Origin: DATKBT01 sp035546295
Lineage (GTDB): Bacteria > Acidobacteriota > Thermoanaerobaculia > Multivoradales > Multivoraceae
Assembly (NCBI GenBank): GCA_035546295.1
Contig: DATKBT010000114.1
Coordinates: 62,001 to 126,000, forward strand
Length of the DNA stretch: 64,000 nt
Direction of reading: 5' to 3'
Position 1 is the first letter of the stretch, and each line of letters begins with the position of its first letter. Positions 7,429 through 18,162 of the stretch are shown here, in pieces. The notes under the pieces were generated by a model. That model saw nothing but the letters and a program-made list of their open reading frames with translations. It was not told the DNA's origin and searched no databases. The position numbers were made by a program, and so were the translations under genes.

Positions 7429-9075
7429 TTGTCGCTCAAGCTTCAGATCGAGCCAGCCGACGGACCCGCCATGGAGCGGGTATTCGACGATGACAGCATG
7501 ATCATCGGTCGAGCTTCGACCTCCGACCTGGCGCTCCCCGACCCCTTCCTCTCCCGCCATCACGCGCGTCTGTTCCGGCAGGGGGACAGCATCCTGGTCG
7601 AGGACCTGGGCTCGCGCAACGGCACGCAGCTCAACGGCGCCCCGGTGCTCGAGCCGACCCCGGTCAAACCCGGCGACGTCCTCCGCGTCTCGGGCAGCGT
7701 CATCTCGTTCTACGACGGCGACGACTCGTCGACGCGAGATCCGATCAGCGACTTCGGCGCCACCATCCTGCGCTCGGCTTCCGACCTCCTGCGCGAGGTC
7801 AGTAGCGTCTCCAAGCCGGAGCAGGTCGAGAGCGCCGAGGACCTGCGCGACTACGCGCAACGCCTGCGGCTGATCAACGAGATCCACGAGACTCTCGGGA
7901 CCTCGATCACGGTCCAGGACCTGCTCCAGCTCATCCTCGACCGGGCGTTCGAGCACCTGCGCCCCGAGCAGGGCGTGATCTTCCTCCGCCGCGGCGAGAA
8001 GTACCAGCGAGCCGCGACCCGCACCACCTCCGGAGCCAACCAGGAGATCCCGCTGTCGCGGGCCCTGGTCGAGGAGGTCTGCGACAAGGGCATGGCGGCG
8101 CTGGTCATGGACACCGCGACCGACGAGCGCTTCTCGGCGGCGCAGTCGATCATCACCAGCGGCCTGCGTTCGCTGATCGCGGCGCCCCTGCTCGACGACG
8201 AGGGCTCGCTCGGCATGGTGGTGCTGACCTCGAAGGCCACCGTGCGCGAGTTCAGCCAGGAGGACCTCGAGCTGCTGGTCTCGCTCGCCTCGATCGCGGC
8301 GCTCAAGATCCGCAACGCGGCGCTGACCGAGCAGGCGATCGAGCGCCAGAGGATGGAGCGCGACCTGGCCCTGGCGCGCCGGATCCAGGAGTCGATGATC
8401 CCGCGCGAGCTGCCGCCCTTCGAGGGCTACCAGCTCCTGGCCCAGAACATCCCGTCGCGCGGCGTCTCCGGCGACTACTACCAGGTGATCACCCGGCGCG
8501 AGGACGAGTGCGTGCTGCTGGTGTGCGACGTCTCCGGCAAGGGGATGCCCGCGGCGCTGCTGACGACCTCGCTCGAGGCGCTCGCCGCGGCGCCGATCGA
8601 GGATGGCTTCGCCACCGCCGAGATCTGCGGCAAGGTCTCGACGCGGCTGCACCGTCGCAGCCCGCCCGAGAAGTACGCCACCGCGTTCCTCGCCGTGATC
8701 CGACGCAGCGATTCGACGCTCCAGTACACCAACGCCGGCCACAACCCCGCCCTCCTGGTGCGCCGCGACGGCGGGGTCGAGCAGCTCGAGACCTGCGGCA
8801 TGCCGCTCGGGCTCATCGCCGACAGCACCTACGAGCAGCACGAGGTCCGCTTCGATTCCGGGGACACCCTGGTGATCTACACCGACGGCATCACCGAGGC
8901 CGAGAACCCCGAGGAGGAGGAGTTCGGCCTCGAGCGGCTGATCGCCACCGCCCGCGAGCATCGCCAGGAGCCCCTGCAGGCGATCACCGACGCCATCAAC
9001 CGCGAGCTCGACGCCTTCGCACGCGGCATCACGCCCGCCGATGATCGCACCGTCCTGCTCGCCAGGCGGCTGTGA
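7429..9075 (+). CDS. FHA-GAF-PP2C (RsbU/SpoIIE-type) serine phosphatase
   Basis: A 548-aa signalling protein, start TTG at 7429 after AGGGG. The N-terminal FHA domain has MIIGRAS, SRHHARL and SRNGTQLNG (about 25-75), for phospho-Thr binding. A GAF domain spans about 150-300. A helical linker (RMERDLALARRIQESM) leads to the PPM/SpoIIE phosphatase (about 330-548) with metal-site motifs VSGDYYQV, CDVSGKGMPAALL, NAGHNPALL and YTDGITEAEN, ending DDRTVLLARRL. Such enzymes dephosphorylate anti-anti-sigma factors in partner-switching cascades, so a sigma-factor-control role is likely. No partner (STAS or RsbW-like) gene lies nearby. All catalytic Asp motifs appear intact. Confidence 0.9.
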   Translation: MSLKLQIEPADGPAMERVFDDDSMIIGRASTSDLALPDPFLSRHHARLFRQGDSILVEDLGSRNGTQLNGAPVLEPTPVKPGDVLRVSGSVISFYDGDDSSTRDPISDFGATILRSASDLLREVSSVSKPEQVESAEDLRDYAQRLRLINEIHETLGTSITVQDLLQLILDRAFEHLRPEQGVIFLRRGEKYQRAATRTTSGANQEIPLSRALVEEVCDKGMAALVMDTATDERFSAAQSIITSGLRSLIAAPLLDDEGSLGMVVLTSKATVREFSQEDLELLVSLASIAALKIRNAALTEQAIERQRMERDLALARRIQESMIPRELPPFEGYQLLAQNIPSRGVSGDYYQVITRREDECVLLVCDVSGKGMPAALLTTSLEALAAAPIEDGFATAEICGKVSTRLHRRSPPEKYATAFLAVIRRSDSTLQYTNAGHNPALLVRRDGGVEQLETCGMPLGLIADSTYEQHEVRFDSGDTLVIYTDGITEAENPEEEEFGLERLIATAREHRQEPLQAITDAINRELDAFARGITPADDRTVLLARRL

Positions 9076-9086
9076 TCGCGCGGCTG

Positions 9087-9131
9087 CGCTCAAGAAATCG
9101 ACGCTCAAGAAATCGACGCTCAAGAAATCGA
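9087..9131 (+). repeat. Three exact tandem copies of a 15-bp unit
   Basis: Unit CGCTCAAGAAATCGA at 9087-9101, 9102-9116 and 9117-9131, all identical. It lies in the short gap between the phosphatase stop and the zinc-ribbon start and is noticeably AT-richer than its surroundings. Confidence 0.9.
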
Positions 9132-9159
9132 ATGGTGCAACGGGGTCGAAGAGAGAGCG

Positions 9160-9721
9160 ATGCGAACCTGCCCCGACTGCCACAGCCTGGTGCCGATCCC
9201 GCTCGACGCCTGCCCGGCCCGCCGCCAGTTCTGCCCGCTTCTCGAGGCCGACCTGGCGTATTCGACCGAGGCTCCGACCGACCCCGGGCTCGTCCTCGGA
9301 GTCGATCCGCTGCGCACCGCCCGGATCGCAAGCCGAGATCCGCGCCGCGCGCGCGGGCAGCGCTCTGGGGCGTCTCGCGGAGACCGCAGCCGCGCCCGAG
9401 AGCGTGGTCGCGCCTCCCGAACCGCCGCCCTTGCCGCTGATCACTCAGCCGACGGTGGTCGAGCCCCCCGTGCGGTCGCTGCCGGTGTCGCCCAACCGGC
9501 CCGCGCTGTGGTCGAGACGGCTCGCCTACTGGAGCGTCCTGCCGCTGTTTCCGATCGGCTTCGCGGCCGTCGCGCTCGCCCTGATCGGGCTCGCCCGCAG
9601 CCCGCGCCTGCCGAAGGGGAGCGGCACCGAGCGAGCTTGGACGGGCCTGGTGACCGGCCTGCTGTTCGGCTCGACCTGGCTGGCGGTCACCGTCTGGCTG
9701 CTCCTCGAGGCACTGCCGTGA
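9160..9721 (+). pseudogene. Zinc-ribbon, two-helix membrane protein with a frameshift
   Basis: The ATG at 9160 opens a zinc-ribbon-like N-terminus (CPDCHSLVPIPLDACP) readable to about residue 57 (VDPLRTARIA). After that the plausible protein continues in the +1 frame: SQAEIRAARAGSALGRLAE, a Pro-rich linker, and two membrane helices (LPLFPIGFAAVALALIGLA and LVTGLLFGSTWLAVTVWLLL) with a DUF4190-like spacing. The shift falls near 9330. The shifted frame stops at 9721, overlapping the next gene's GTG as GTGA, as expected for an intact coupled pair. An assembly indel or a recent mutation are both possible. Function unknown. Confidence 0.6.
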
Positions 9722-10653
9722 GACCGAGCTCCCGGCTCGCGGCCGCCGTTGTGCTCGCCGCGTTCGCCTCCGGCTGCCGGGATCGCGCGCTGGAAACCCG
9801 TCCCGAGCTCGATCTCGAAGGGTGGCAGACCTGGCGCGAGCAACGGATCGAGAGCCTCGCCGCGGACGACGGCTGGCTGACCCTGATCGGCCTCTACTGG
9901 CTGTCGGAAGGGCGACCGGAGACCTTCGGCACCGCCCCCGAGAACGACATCGTGCTGCCGGCCCGGCCGTCCCTCGAAGGAGCCCCGGGAACCCTGGGAG
10001 CTCTGCTCTGGGACGGCGAACGGGTGACCCTCGAGGAGGCGGCAGATTCCGCTCTCGAGGTCGACGGCGAGCCCGTCGGCAGCGCGGCGATCGAGCTGCG
10101 CACCGACAGCGCTCCCGAGCCCAGCGAGCTCTCGATCGGAACCGTCACGCTCGCCCTCCTCGACCGCGCGGGCGAGCTCGCCGTGCGCGCCTGGGACAGC
10201 GCCTCCGAGCGCAGGACCCTGGTCGACGAGATCCCGGTGTTCGAGCCGTCGGCGGAGTCCGTGCTCGACGCCCGCTTCGAGCCGGCCGAGCCCGGCTCGA
10301 CGATCGCCATCGCCAACGTCGTCGGCCAGGTGACCGACGAGGCGAACCCCGGCGCGCTGGTCTTCGAGCTCGGCGGGCGCGAGCTGCGACTCGAGGCGCT
10401 CGCCACCGCAACCGAGGGCCGCTACTTTCTGCTGGTCGGCGACGAGACGAACGGCGTCGAGACCTACGGAGGCGGCCGCTACCTCTACGTCGAGCGGCGC
10501 GCGGACGGCGGCATCGACCTCGACTTGAACCGTCTCTACAACCCGCCGTGCGTGTTCACCGAGTTCGCCACCTGCCCATTGCCGCCGCGCCAGAACCGGC
10601 TGCCGCTCAGGATCGAGGCCGGGGAGAAGCTCTGGGAGGGGGACCTCCACTAG
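9718..10653 (+). CDS. DUF1684-family lipoprotein
   Basis: A 311-aa protein with a lipoprotein signal (AAVVLAAFASGC, Cys20). It contains the DUF1684 pattern: WREQRIESLAADDGWLTLIG near the N-terminus, then FGTAPENDIVLP, and a C-terminal YGGGRYLYVERR, DLNRLYNPPCVF and LPPRQNRLPLRIEAGE. The family is widespread, of unknown function, about 280-320 aa long. The start GTG overlaps the upstream stop (GTGA). Its TAG stop at 10651-10653 is also the first three bases of the hairpin repeat that follows. Confidence 0.85.
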   Translation: MRPSSRLAAAVVLAAFASGCRDRALETRPELDLEGWQTWREQRIESLAADDGWLTLIGLYWLSEGRPETFGTAPENDIVLPARPSLEGAPGTLGALLWDGERVTLEEAADSALEVDGEPVGSAAIELRTDSAPEPSELSIGTVTLALLDRAGELAVRAWDSASERRTLVDEIPVFEPSAESVLDARFEPAEPGSTIAIANVVGQVTDEANPGALVFELGGRELRLEALATATEGRYFLLVGDETNGVETYGGGRYLYVERRADGGIDLDLNRLYNPPCVFTEFATCPLPPRQNRLPLRIEAGEKLWEGDLH

Positions 10654-10687
10654 CCTCTGAATGTGCTGGCTAGCACATTCGAGGCTA
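10651..10687. repeat. Hairpin copy of the TAGCCTC...GAGGCTA intergenic repeat
   Basis: Left arm TAGCCTC plus GAATGTGCT, loop GGCT, right arm AGCACATTC plus GAGGCTA; the only unpaired stem base is one bulged T. CTAG tetranucleotides flank both ends. Related arms occur at 12.0, 15.8, 23.4, 38.3 and 40.9 kb. The 5' TAG is the stop codon of the DUF1684 gene. Confidence 0.8.
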
Positions 10688-10727
10688 GTGGTGTTCTCCC
10701 CCCAACCCCCCAAGGGGGGCCTCGCAA

Positions 10728-10754
10728 GGCGCCCACTCTGAAAGAGTGGGCGCC
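10728..10754. terminator. Bidirectional terminator-like hairpin between convergent genes
   Basis: A perfect 12-bp stem (GGCGCCCACTCT pairs with AGAGTGGGCGCC) with a 3-nt GAA loop. A shorter C-run/G-run hairpin stands just before it (about 10704-10719). There is no T-run, so a Rho-independent role is not certain. The position between the convergent DUF1684 and ddl ends supports transcription blocking or 3'-end protection. Confidence 0.5.
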
Positions 10755-10922
10755 GCTCGGGGCATCGAAGCCCGGTCGCTCGTTCGATCGGGACCGACTC
10801 CGCGTCCCCGCTCGACCGCGGTGTTCGCCGACGCGCCGTGAAGCGGAAGACTCGCTGACTCAGGGACACGCTCCTGTCCGAGGGATCGCGGAGTCTCGGA
10901 GAACGCTCCAGGGCCACGGCCT

Positions 10923-11936
10923 CTAGCGGCGCGCCGATGCCAGCTCGACGATTCTCCGGCACAGCTCGTCGAAGCCGATCCCGATGCACGCCGCGGACTG
11001 CGGCAGGAGGCTCGTCGCCGTCATCCCCGGCAGCGTGTTGACCTCGAGGCAGGAGGGAAGGCCGACCGCGTCCAGGCGGAAGTCGACGCGGCTGAAGTCG
11101 CGCAGACCGAGGAGCCGGTGGGCGGCGAGCGCCAGCCGCTGCACCTCTTCCCGCAGCTCCTCGGAGAGATCGGCCGGGAAGATCTCGGTGGCGATCCCCG
11201 GCGTGTACTTGCTCTCGAAGTCGAAGATCCGGCCGGGGCTGAGGATCTCGCCGACGCCGAGCGTGCGGTCGCCCAGGATCCCGACGGTGAGCTCGCGCCC
11301 GGGCAGGAACTCCTCGATCAGCACCTGATCGTCGAGCTCACGGGCGATCTCGACCGCGCGCTCGAACACGGTGCGATCGGAGGGATCGTCGACCACCGAG
11401 AGACCGACGGTCGATCCGACCCGCGAGGGCTTGACCACCACCGGCGCGCCCAGCGCGCGGACCCGCTCGTCGCCGGCGGGCCAGAGGGCCCACCGAGGGG
11501 TCGGGATACCGGCCTCCTCGAATCGACGCTTGGCGAAGTCCTTGTCCATCGCGCGCTCACTGCCCGCCGCGTCGCTTCCGGCGAAGCAGATCCCGCGCTC
11601 CTCGAGCAGGCGCTGGAGGGCGCCCCCCTCCCCCTGGTTGCCGTGCATCACGGGAAGCAGGACGTCGCACCCGCGCACGACGGGTCCATCCAGAACCGAC
11701 TCGAGGTCCTCGCGCCGGCGCAGCTCGTCCAGGTCCCGGTTCGTCGGCGGCTCACGCCCGACGTCGGAACGAAGCCGCTCGGCCTCCGCTGACCTCTCGA
11801 TCACGCCCTCGACGGTGTCGACCGCCGTCACCTCGAAGCCGAGGCGTCGCAACGCCGCGATCACCTGCCCGGCGCCGGCCAGCGCCACCGTCCTCTCCGG
11901 CGTCGAGCCGCCGGTCAGCACCACGATCCTGTGCAA
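10923..11936 (-). CDS. ddl: D-alanine--D-alanine ligase
   Basis: A 337-aa ATP-grasp ligase forming D-Ala-D-Ala for peptidoglycan. Seen: N-terminal VVLTGGSTPERTVAL, the MHGNQGEGGALQ motif, ATP-binding VVVKPSRVGSTVGLS, and the metal/substrate site DFRLDAVGLPSCLEVNTLPG followed by MTATSLLPQSA. The start is TTG (11936) with GGGAG 7 nt upstream. Length is normal for the family. It stands apart from any mur/fts cluster; its upstream neighbour on the same strand is hemW, about 70 bp away. Confidence 0.93.
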   Translation of the reverse strand: MHRIVVLTGGSTPERTVALAGAGQVIAALRRLGFEVTAVDTVEGVIERSAEAERLRSDVGREPPTNRDLDELRRREDLESVLDGPVVRGCDVLLPVMHGNQGEGGALQRLLEERGICFAGSDAAGSERAMDKDFAKRRFEEAGIPTPRWALWPAGDERVRALGAPVVVKPSRVGSTVGLSVVDDPSDRTVFERAVEIARELDDQVLIEEFLPGRELTVGILGDRTLGVGEILSPGRIFDFESKYTPGIATEIFPADLSEELREEVQRLALAAHRLLGLRDFSRVDFRLDAVGLPSCLEVNTLPGMTATSLLPQSAACIGIGFDELCRRIVELASARR

Positions 11937-12004
11937 TCCTCGTCTCCCGTCGTCGAACCGCTCGAGTCTACGCCGCTGACCCGGTGGGGCTACCGAGCCT
12001 GGAA

Positions 12005-13237
12005 TCAGCGGTTTCCGGCGCCAGCCGGAGGTGTGCTACGCAGCACATCGGAGGCCAGTCGCAGCGCCAGCGACTCCGCGATCGCCATGCCCGAGAGCGT
12101 CGGCCGCAGACAGCCTTCCGTCGACTCGACGAGCCCAGTCCTCTCGAGCTCGGCGATCTCGGTCGAGCGCTCGCTCTCCAGGTCGTGGCCGCACAGCTCC
12201 CGGAAGCGCTCGAGGTCGACGCCGTCGCTCGTCCTCAAGCCGAGCATCAGAGCCTCGAGGGCGAGCGCCTCGGCATCCAGGTCCTCCTCGGCCTCGACGA
12301 CATCGCCGGCGTCGACCGCGGCCGACCATTCCTTCCAGCTCCGCACGTTCCACCAGCGCCTCCGGCCGTCGAACGAGTGCGCCGACGGACCGAGCCCCAG
12401 GTAGGGCACGTGCCGCCAGTACTTCTGGTTGTGTCGCGAGCGAGAGCCCCGCGATGCGGCGAAGCTCGACACCTCGTAGCCGCTCCAGCCGAGCGCGCCG
12501 AGGCGCCGGTGGGTGTCCAGGAACCAGTCGGCGCGAGCGCTCTCGCCGGGCAGCCGGAGGCCTCCCCGCTGCCGCCACCGCCAGAACGGCGTCCCCTCGT
12601 GCACGGTGAGCTCGTAGCACGAAAGGTGGCGAGCGCCGAGCCCGACCGCGAGGTCGAGGGCTTCGCCCCAGGCGCTCCTGGACTGGTCCGGGAGGCCGTA
12701 GATCAGATCGACCGAGACGACGTCGAAGCCGGCCGCCACCACCAGCTCGACCGAGCGCGCCGCCTGCTGGGAGCGGTGGCGCCGACCGAGGCGGCGGAGG
12801 TGCGCGTCGTCGAAGGCCTGGACACCCAGGCTCACCGTGTGCACGCCCAGCTCTCGCCACGCGTTCACTGCGCGCTCGTCGACGTCCTCCGGGTTCACCT
12901 CGATCGACAGGCGGGCGTCGCCGGTCAGGGCGAAGCGATCCCGCAGAGCCTCGAACAGGCATCGAAGCTCCTCGGCGGTGAGCAACGACGGCGTCCCGCC
13001 GCCCAGATAGATCGTGTCGAAGAGCGCACCCGGAGCGCGCCACAGCCCGATCTCGCGCAGCAGCGCTCTGAGGTAGCGCGAGCTGTCGCCCTCGCCCGCC
13101 CGCGCGACCGCGAAGTCGCAGTACGGGCAGACTGCGGAACAGAACGGCACGTGCACGTAGAGCCCCGCCGGCTCGCACCCGAGGCCGGCGCGAGCCGAGG
13201 GGAGAAACGAGCGAACGCCGCCGCCGGACGAGGCCAC
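12005..13237 (-). CDS. hemW: HemW-like radical SAM protein (heme chaperone)
   Basis: A 410-aa radical SAM protein with cluster motif CSAVCPYCDF (Cx3Cx2C), preceded by YVHVPF and followed by IYLGGGTPSLL, which distinguish HemW from true coproporphyrinogen dehydrogenase HemN. Further family features are SIEVNPEDV, VSLGVQAFDDAHL, SVDLIYGLPDQ and NQKYWRHVPYLGLGPSAHSF. The GTG at 13237 is the best available start, with a weak upstream site. The last 14 or so residues (DVLRSTPPAGAGNR) are encoded by a copy of the intergenic hairpin repeat, so the natural C-terminus was probably altered. It is divergent from the next gene with only 20 bp between. Confidence 0.88.
   Translation of the reverse strand: MASSGGGVRSFLPSARAGLGCEPAGLYVHVPFCSAVCPYCDFAVARAGEGDSSRYLRALLREIGLWRAPGALFDTIYLGGGTPSLLTAEELRCLFEALRDRFALTGDARLSIEVNPEDVDERAVNAWRELGVHTVSLGVQAFDDAHLRRLGRRHRSQQAARSVELVVAAGFDVVSVDLIYGLPDQSRSAWGEALDLAVGLGARHLSCYELTVHEGTPFWRWRQRGGLRLPGESARADWFLDTHRRLGALGWSGYEVSSFAASRGSRSRHNQKYWRHVPYLGLGPSAHSFDGRRRWWNVRSWKEWSAAVDAGDVVEAEEDLDAEALALEALMLGLRTSDGVDLERFRELCGHDLESERSTEIAELERTGLVESTEGCLRPTLSGMAIAESLALRLASDVLRSTPPAGAGNR
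12019..12055. repeat. Hairpin repeat fragment inside the 3' end of hemW
   Basis: TGTGCT-ACGC-AGCACA core with flanks CGCCAGCCGGAGG and TCGGAGGCC, matching the family at 10651 and 23423. Here it lies in coding sequence rather than after the stop. Confidence 0.55.
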
Positions 13238-13242
13238 CCTGC

Positions 13243-13248
13243 TACTCT
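13243..13248 (+). promoter_or_regulatory. Candidate leaderless -10 (TACTCT)
   Basis: TAnnnT exactly 9 nt before the ATG at 13258, with no Shine-Dalgarno in between. Four other genes in the window have the same arrangement. Confidence 0.4.
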
Positions 13249-13257
13249 GCCGCTGCC

Positions 13258-13926
13258 ATGAGCCGCCGGATCCGATTCGCCCTCGCGATCGCCCTGGCGG
13301 CGTGGATGGCCCCCGCCGCCGCGAGCCGCGCGCAGGGGCCGGCTTCTCGCGGCGTCGAGCTCTCGGCGCTCTTCCCGCACTCGCTCGGCGACCGCTGGCT
13401 GTTCGGCGATCGCGCGCAGGAGCCCACCTCCTCGCTGATGGTCGCCGAGCTCGGCGACCAGGGCTTCGTGCTCGAGTCCGAGGACGGACGCACCCGGCTC
13501 CTGACCGTCGATCCCGAGCAGGGCCTGCTGCTGGTGCAGTCGACCGACCTCGACGCCACCGTCCACTCCTTCGACCCTCCGCTCTCCCTGCTGCCACCGC
13601 AGCTCGAGCCGGGCCAGGTCCACACCGCCGAGAGCCGGATCGTCGAGCGGGTCCAGGGGGACGAGGTCCGCGCCGGCACGCGCACGGTGCGGGCCGTGAT
13701 CGGCGAGCCGGTCACGGTGGCCACGCCCGCCGGTCGCTGGCAGGCGGTGCCGGTGAGCACCGAGACCTCGACGTCGTGGGCCGGCGAGGATCCGGTCGTC
13801 ACCTCCGAGCAGACCTGGTACGCGGCGGGAGTGGGACCGCTCCGGCGCAGCACGCCGGCGGGCGGCGGGCGGCGCGAGGAGCTCCTGCTCGAGGCGAAGG
13901 TCGGAGAGCGCCTGATCCCGCCCTGA
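13258..13926 (+). CDS. Exported protein of unknown function
   Basis: A 222-aa protein with a clear signal peptide (RIRFALAIALAAWMAPAAA, cleavage near SRAQ) and a mature region of alternating beta-type segments. VELSALFPHSLGDRWLFGD opens it, and LGDRW resembles domains that start with 'PLAVGNRWTY'. The middle has ERVQGDEVRAGTRTVRAVIG and VTVATPAGRWQAVPV; the end has TWYAAGVGPLRRS. This matches the general pattern of periplasmic or lipoprotein-like beta-sheet proteins. I do not recognise the family. No Shine-Dalgarno; a -10-like box sits 9 nt upstream. It is convergent with lepA. Confidence 0.75.
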   Translation: MSRRIRFALAIALAAWMAPAAASRAQGPASRGVELSALFPHSLGDRWLFGDRAQEPTSSLMVAELGDQGFVLESEDGRTRLLTVDPEQGLLLVQSTDLDATVHSFDPPLSLLPPQLEPGQVHTAESRIVERVQGDEVRAGTRTVRAVIGEPVTVATPAGRWQAVPVSTETSTSWAGEDPVVTSEQTWYAAGVGPLRRSTPAGGGRREELLLEAKVGERLIPP

Positions 13927-13943
13927 GATGGCGCCGCCATGTC

Positions 13944-15737
<1,794 letters not shown>

Positions 15738-15769
15738 GAAGATCGCTCCCGGCGCGCGATAGTATCCGC

Positions 15770-15970
15770 TAGCCTTCGGTGTACCGAGTAGCACATCGAA
15801 GGCCGGCTGATGCTGTCCCGGCTCCAACCCGAGCCGAGGCGCAGCCGGAGCGAGCGAAGGTAGCGAGCGAAGGTAGCGAGCGAAGGTGAGGTGCGGCGAG
15901 CTTGCGAGCCGGACCGGCCCAGCGCCTCCGGCGCGTTCGGGAACAGCCGTGGAACCGAATCTCGGCGATC
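15770..15970 (+). repeat. Copy of the intergenic repeat family
   Basis: It begins TAGCCTTCGGTGTAC...GCACATCGAAGGC (hairpin) and continues through a tandem segment to GGCCCAGCGCCTCCGGCGCG and ACAGCCGTGGAACCGAAT. The second half matches 23485-23545 (plus) and the reverse complement of 38160-38225. It fills most of the lepA-arginase gap. Confidence 0.65.
15850..15888 (+). repeat. 13-bp tandem repeat, three copies
   Basis: Unit GCGAGCGAAGGTA at 15850, 15863 and 15876; the third ends TG instead of TA. It lies inside the larger intergenic repeat. Confidence 0.85.
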
Positions 15971-16023
15971 GAGGCAGCCGAGGCGGTCGGCCTGCGCAAC
16001 GCGACTCCCCCCGTAACCGCGGC

Positions 16024-16932
16024 ATGTGCCCAGAGACTCCAGGACCCTCCAAGCTGCGGATCATCGGTGTTCCGATGGATCTCGGGCAGTCGCGCCGAGG
16101 CGTGGACATGGGTCCCAGCGCCCTGCGCTACGCGGGGCTGCGCGAGCGCCTGGAGCGTCTCGGCTGGCAGAGCGAGGACTTCGGCAACCTGGAGATCCGC
16201 GAGCGCGAGACGCTGTCCACGACCGGAGGACTCGAGTATCTGCCCGAGGTGGTGCGCGCCGGCTCGGCGATCTACGACGCCGCCCGTCAGGCGACCGCCG
16301 ACGGCGCGGTGCCGATCTTCCTGGGGGGCGATCATTCGATCGCCGTGGGCACGGTCGGCGGAGTCACCCACGAAGAGCCCAGCGCCCTCCTGTGGATCGA
16401 CGCTCACGGGGATTTCAACACCCCCGAGAGCTCGCCCAGCGGCAATCTTCACGGCATGCCGCTGGCCGCCCTCTGCGGCCTGGGCGCCCAGGACCTGGTC
16501 GACGTCGGCCGCCCCGGCCCCAAGATCGCGCCGAGCGACGTCGTGCTGATCGGCGTGCGCGACCTCGACGTTGAGGAGCGACGGCTGATGAAGCAGCACG
16601 AGCTCCGGGTCTACACCATGCGCGACATCGACGAGCGCGGCATCGCCGAGGTCGCGCGCGAGGCCCTGCTGCGGCTCTCCCACCTCCAGCGTCTGCACGT
16701 GAGCTTCGACCTCGACTGCCTCGACCCCGCCGCCGCGCCCGGCGTCGGCACGCCGGTGGCCGGCGGTCTGAGCTACCGCGAGGCGCACCTGCTGATGGAG
16801 ATCCTCGCCGAGGAGGCCAACGTCACGTCGATCGACGTCGTCGAGGTCAATCCGATCCTCGACGAGCGCAACGTCACCGCGCGGCTCGCGGTCGAGCTCT
16901 TGGCGTCCCTGCTCGGCAAGACGATCCTCTAG
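16024..16932 (+). CDS. rocF: Arginase (ureohydrolase family)
   Basis: A 302-aa Mn-dependent enzyme hydrolysing arginine to ornithine and urea. Metal-ligand motifs are all present: GGDHSIAVG, WIDAHGDFNT followed by SGNLHGMPLA, and SFDLDCLDPAAAPG. The N-terminus IIGVPMDLGQSRRGVDMGP is typical of arginase proper rather than agmatinase. The ATG at 16024 is chosen by homology; no convincing ribosome site precedes it. It runs into the glycosylase gene with 2 bases between. No urease or ornithine-catabolic gene is visible nearby. Confidence 0.92.
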   Translation: MCPETPGPSKLRIIGVPMDLGQSRRGVDMGPSALRYAGLRERLERLGWQSEDFGNLEIRERETLSTTGGLEYLPEVVRAGSAIYDAARQATADGAVPIFLGGDHSIAVGTVGGVTHEEPSALLWIDAHGDFNTPESSPSGNLHGMPLAALCGLGAQDLVDVGRPGPKIAPSDVVLIGVRDLDVEERRLMKQHELRVYTMRDIDERGIAEVAREALLRLSHLQRLHVSFDLDCLDPAAAPGVGTPVAGGLSYREAHLLMEILAEEANVTSIDVVEVNPILDERNVTARLAVELLASLLGKTIL

Positions 16933-16934
16933 CC

Positions 16935-17561
16935 ATGGCGAGAGCCGCCGATCAGGAGCTCGGCCGCGCGCTCCGCCACCTGCGTCGCGACCCCCGGTTG
17001 TCACCCGTGATCCGTGCGGTGGGTCCGCCGCGGTTCCGGCGCTACGACTCCCACTTCCACGCTCTCGCCCGTTCGATCCTCTTCCAGCAGCTCTCGGGCC
17101 TGGCCGCGCAGACGATCTTCCAGCGCTTCGTCGCGCTGTTCGAGGGCGAGCGCTTCCCGCAGCCCGAGCAGGTGCTGGCACTGAGCGCCGAGGAGCTGCG
17201 GGCGGTCGGCGTCTCGCGTCAAAAGGCGGCCTACCTGCTCGACCTCGCCGCGAAGCTCGCCGACGGCACCATCAATCCGCGCCGCCTGGCGCGACTGTCC
17301 GAGGACGAGCTGATCGCCGAGCTCACCCAGGTCAAGGGGATCGGCGTCTGGACGGTCCACATGTTCGCGATCTTCACGCTGCGGCGGCCCGACGTCCTGC
17401 CGGTCGGCGATCTCGGCATCCGCAAGGGGTTCGAGCGCCTGTTCGAGCTCGAGACGGCGCCCGATCCGCGGACCATGATCGAGCTCGCCGAGCCCTGGCG
17501 CCCCTTCCGGTCGATCGCCTCCTGGTACCTTTGGCGGGTCCTCGAGATCGAAACGGTGTAG
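16935..17561 (+). CDS. DNA-3-methyladenine glycosylase II-like (AlkA/HhH-GPD)
   Basis: A 208-aa base-excision repair glycosylase. The core HhH-GPD is present: ILFQQLSGLAAQTIFQRF near residues 45-62, helix-hairpin-helix QVKGIGVWTVHMF (about 130-142), and the Gly/Pro-Asp loop RPDVLPVGDLGIRKG whose Asp is the expected catalytic residue. It lacks the N-terminal AlkA domain, so it resembles the short Mag-type enzymes that remove alkylated purines. It is in the same operon as the arginase (2-nt gap) and is followed by the EVE-domain gene 32 nt on. Confidence 0.88.
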   Translation: MARAADQELGRALRHLRRDPRLSPVIRAVGPPRFRRYDSHFHALARSILFQQLSGLAAQTIFQRFVALFEGERFPQPEQVLALSAEELRAVGVSRQKAAYLLDLAAKLADGTINPRRLARLSEDELIAELTQVKGIGVWTVHMFAIFTLRRPDVLPVGDLGIRKGFERLFELETAPDPRTMIELAEPWRPFRSIASWYLWRVLEIETV

Positions 17562-17593
17562 CCCGGTTCGTCGGACGACAGGAGATCCATCCG

Positions 17594-18079
<486 letters not shown>

Positions 18080-18162
18080 GGGGTGGCCTCGACGTCGTTG
18101 GCAGAGCCGGCTTCGACACTCCATCGGCCGGCACGCAGGCAGGCCGGTACCGGTTGTCGCAG

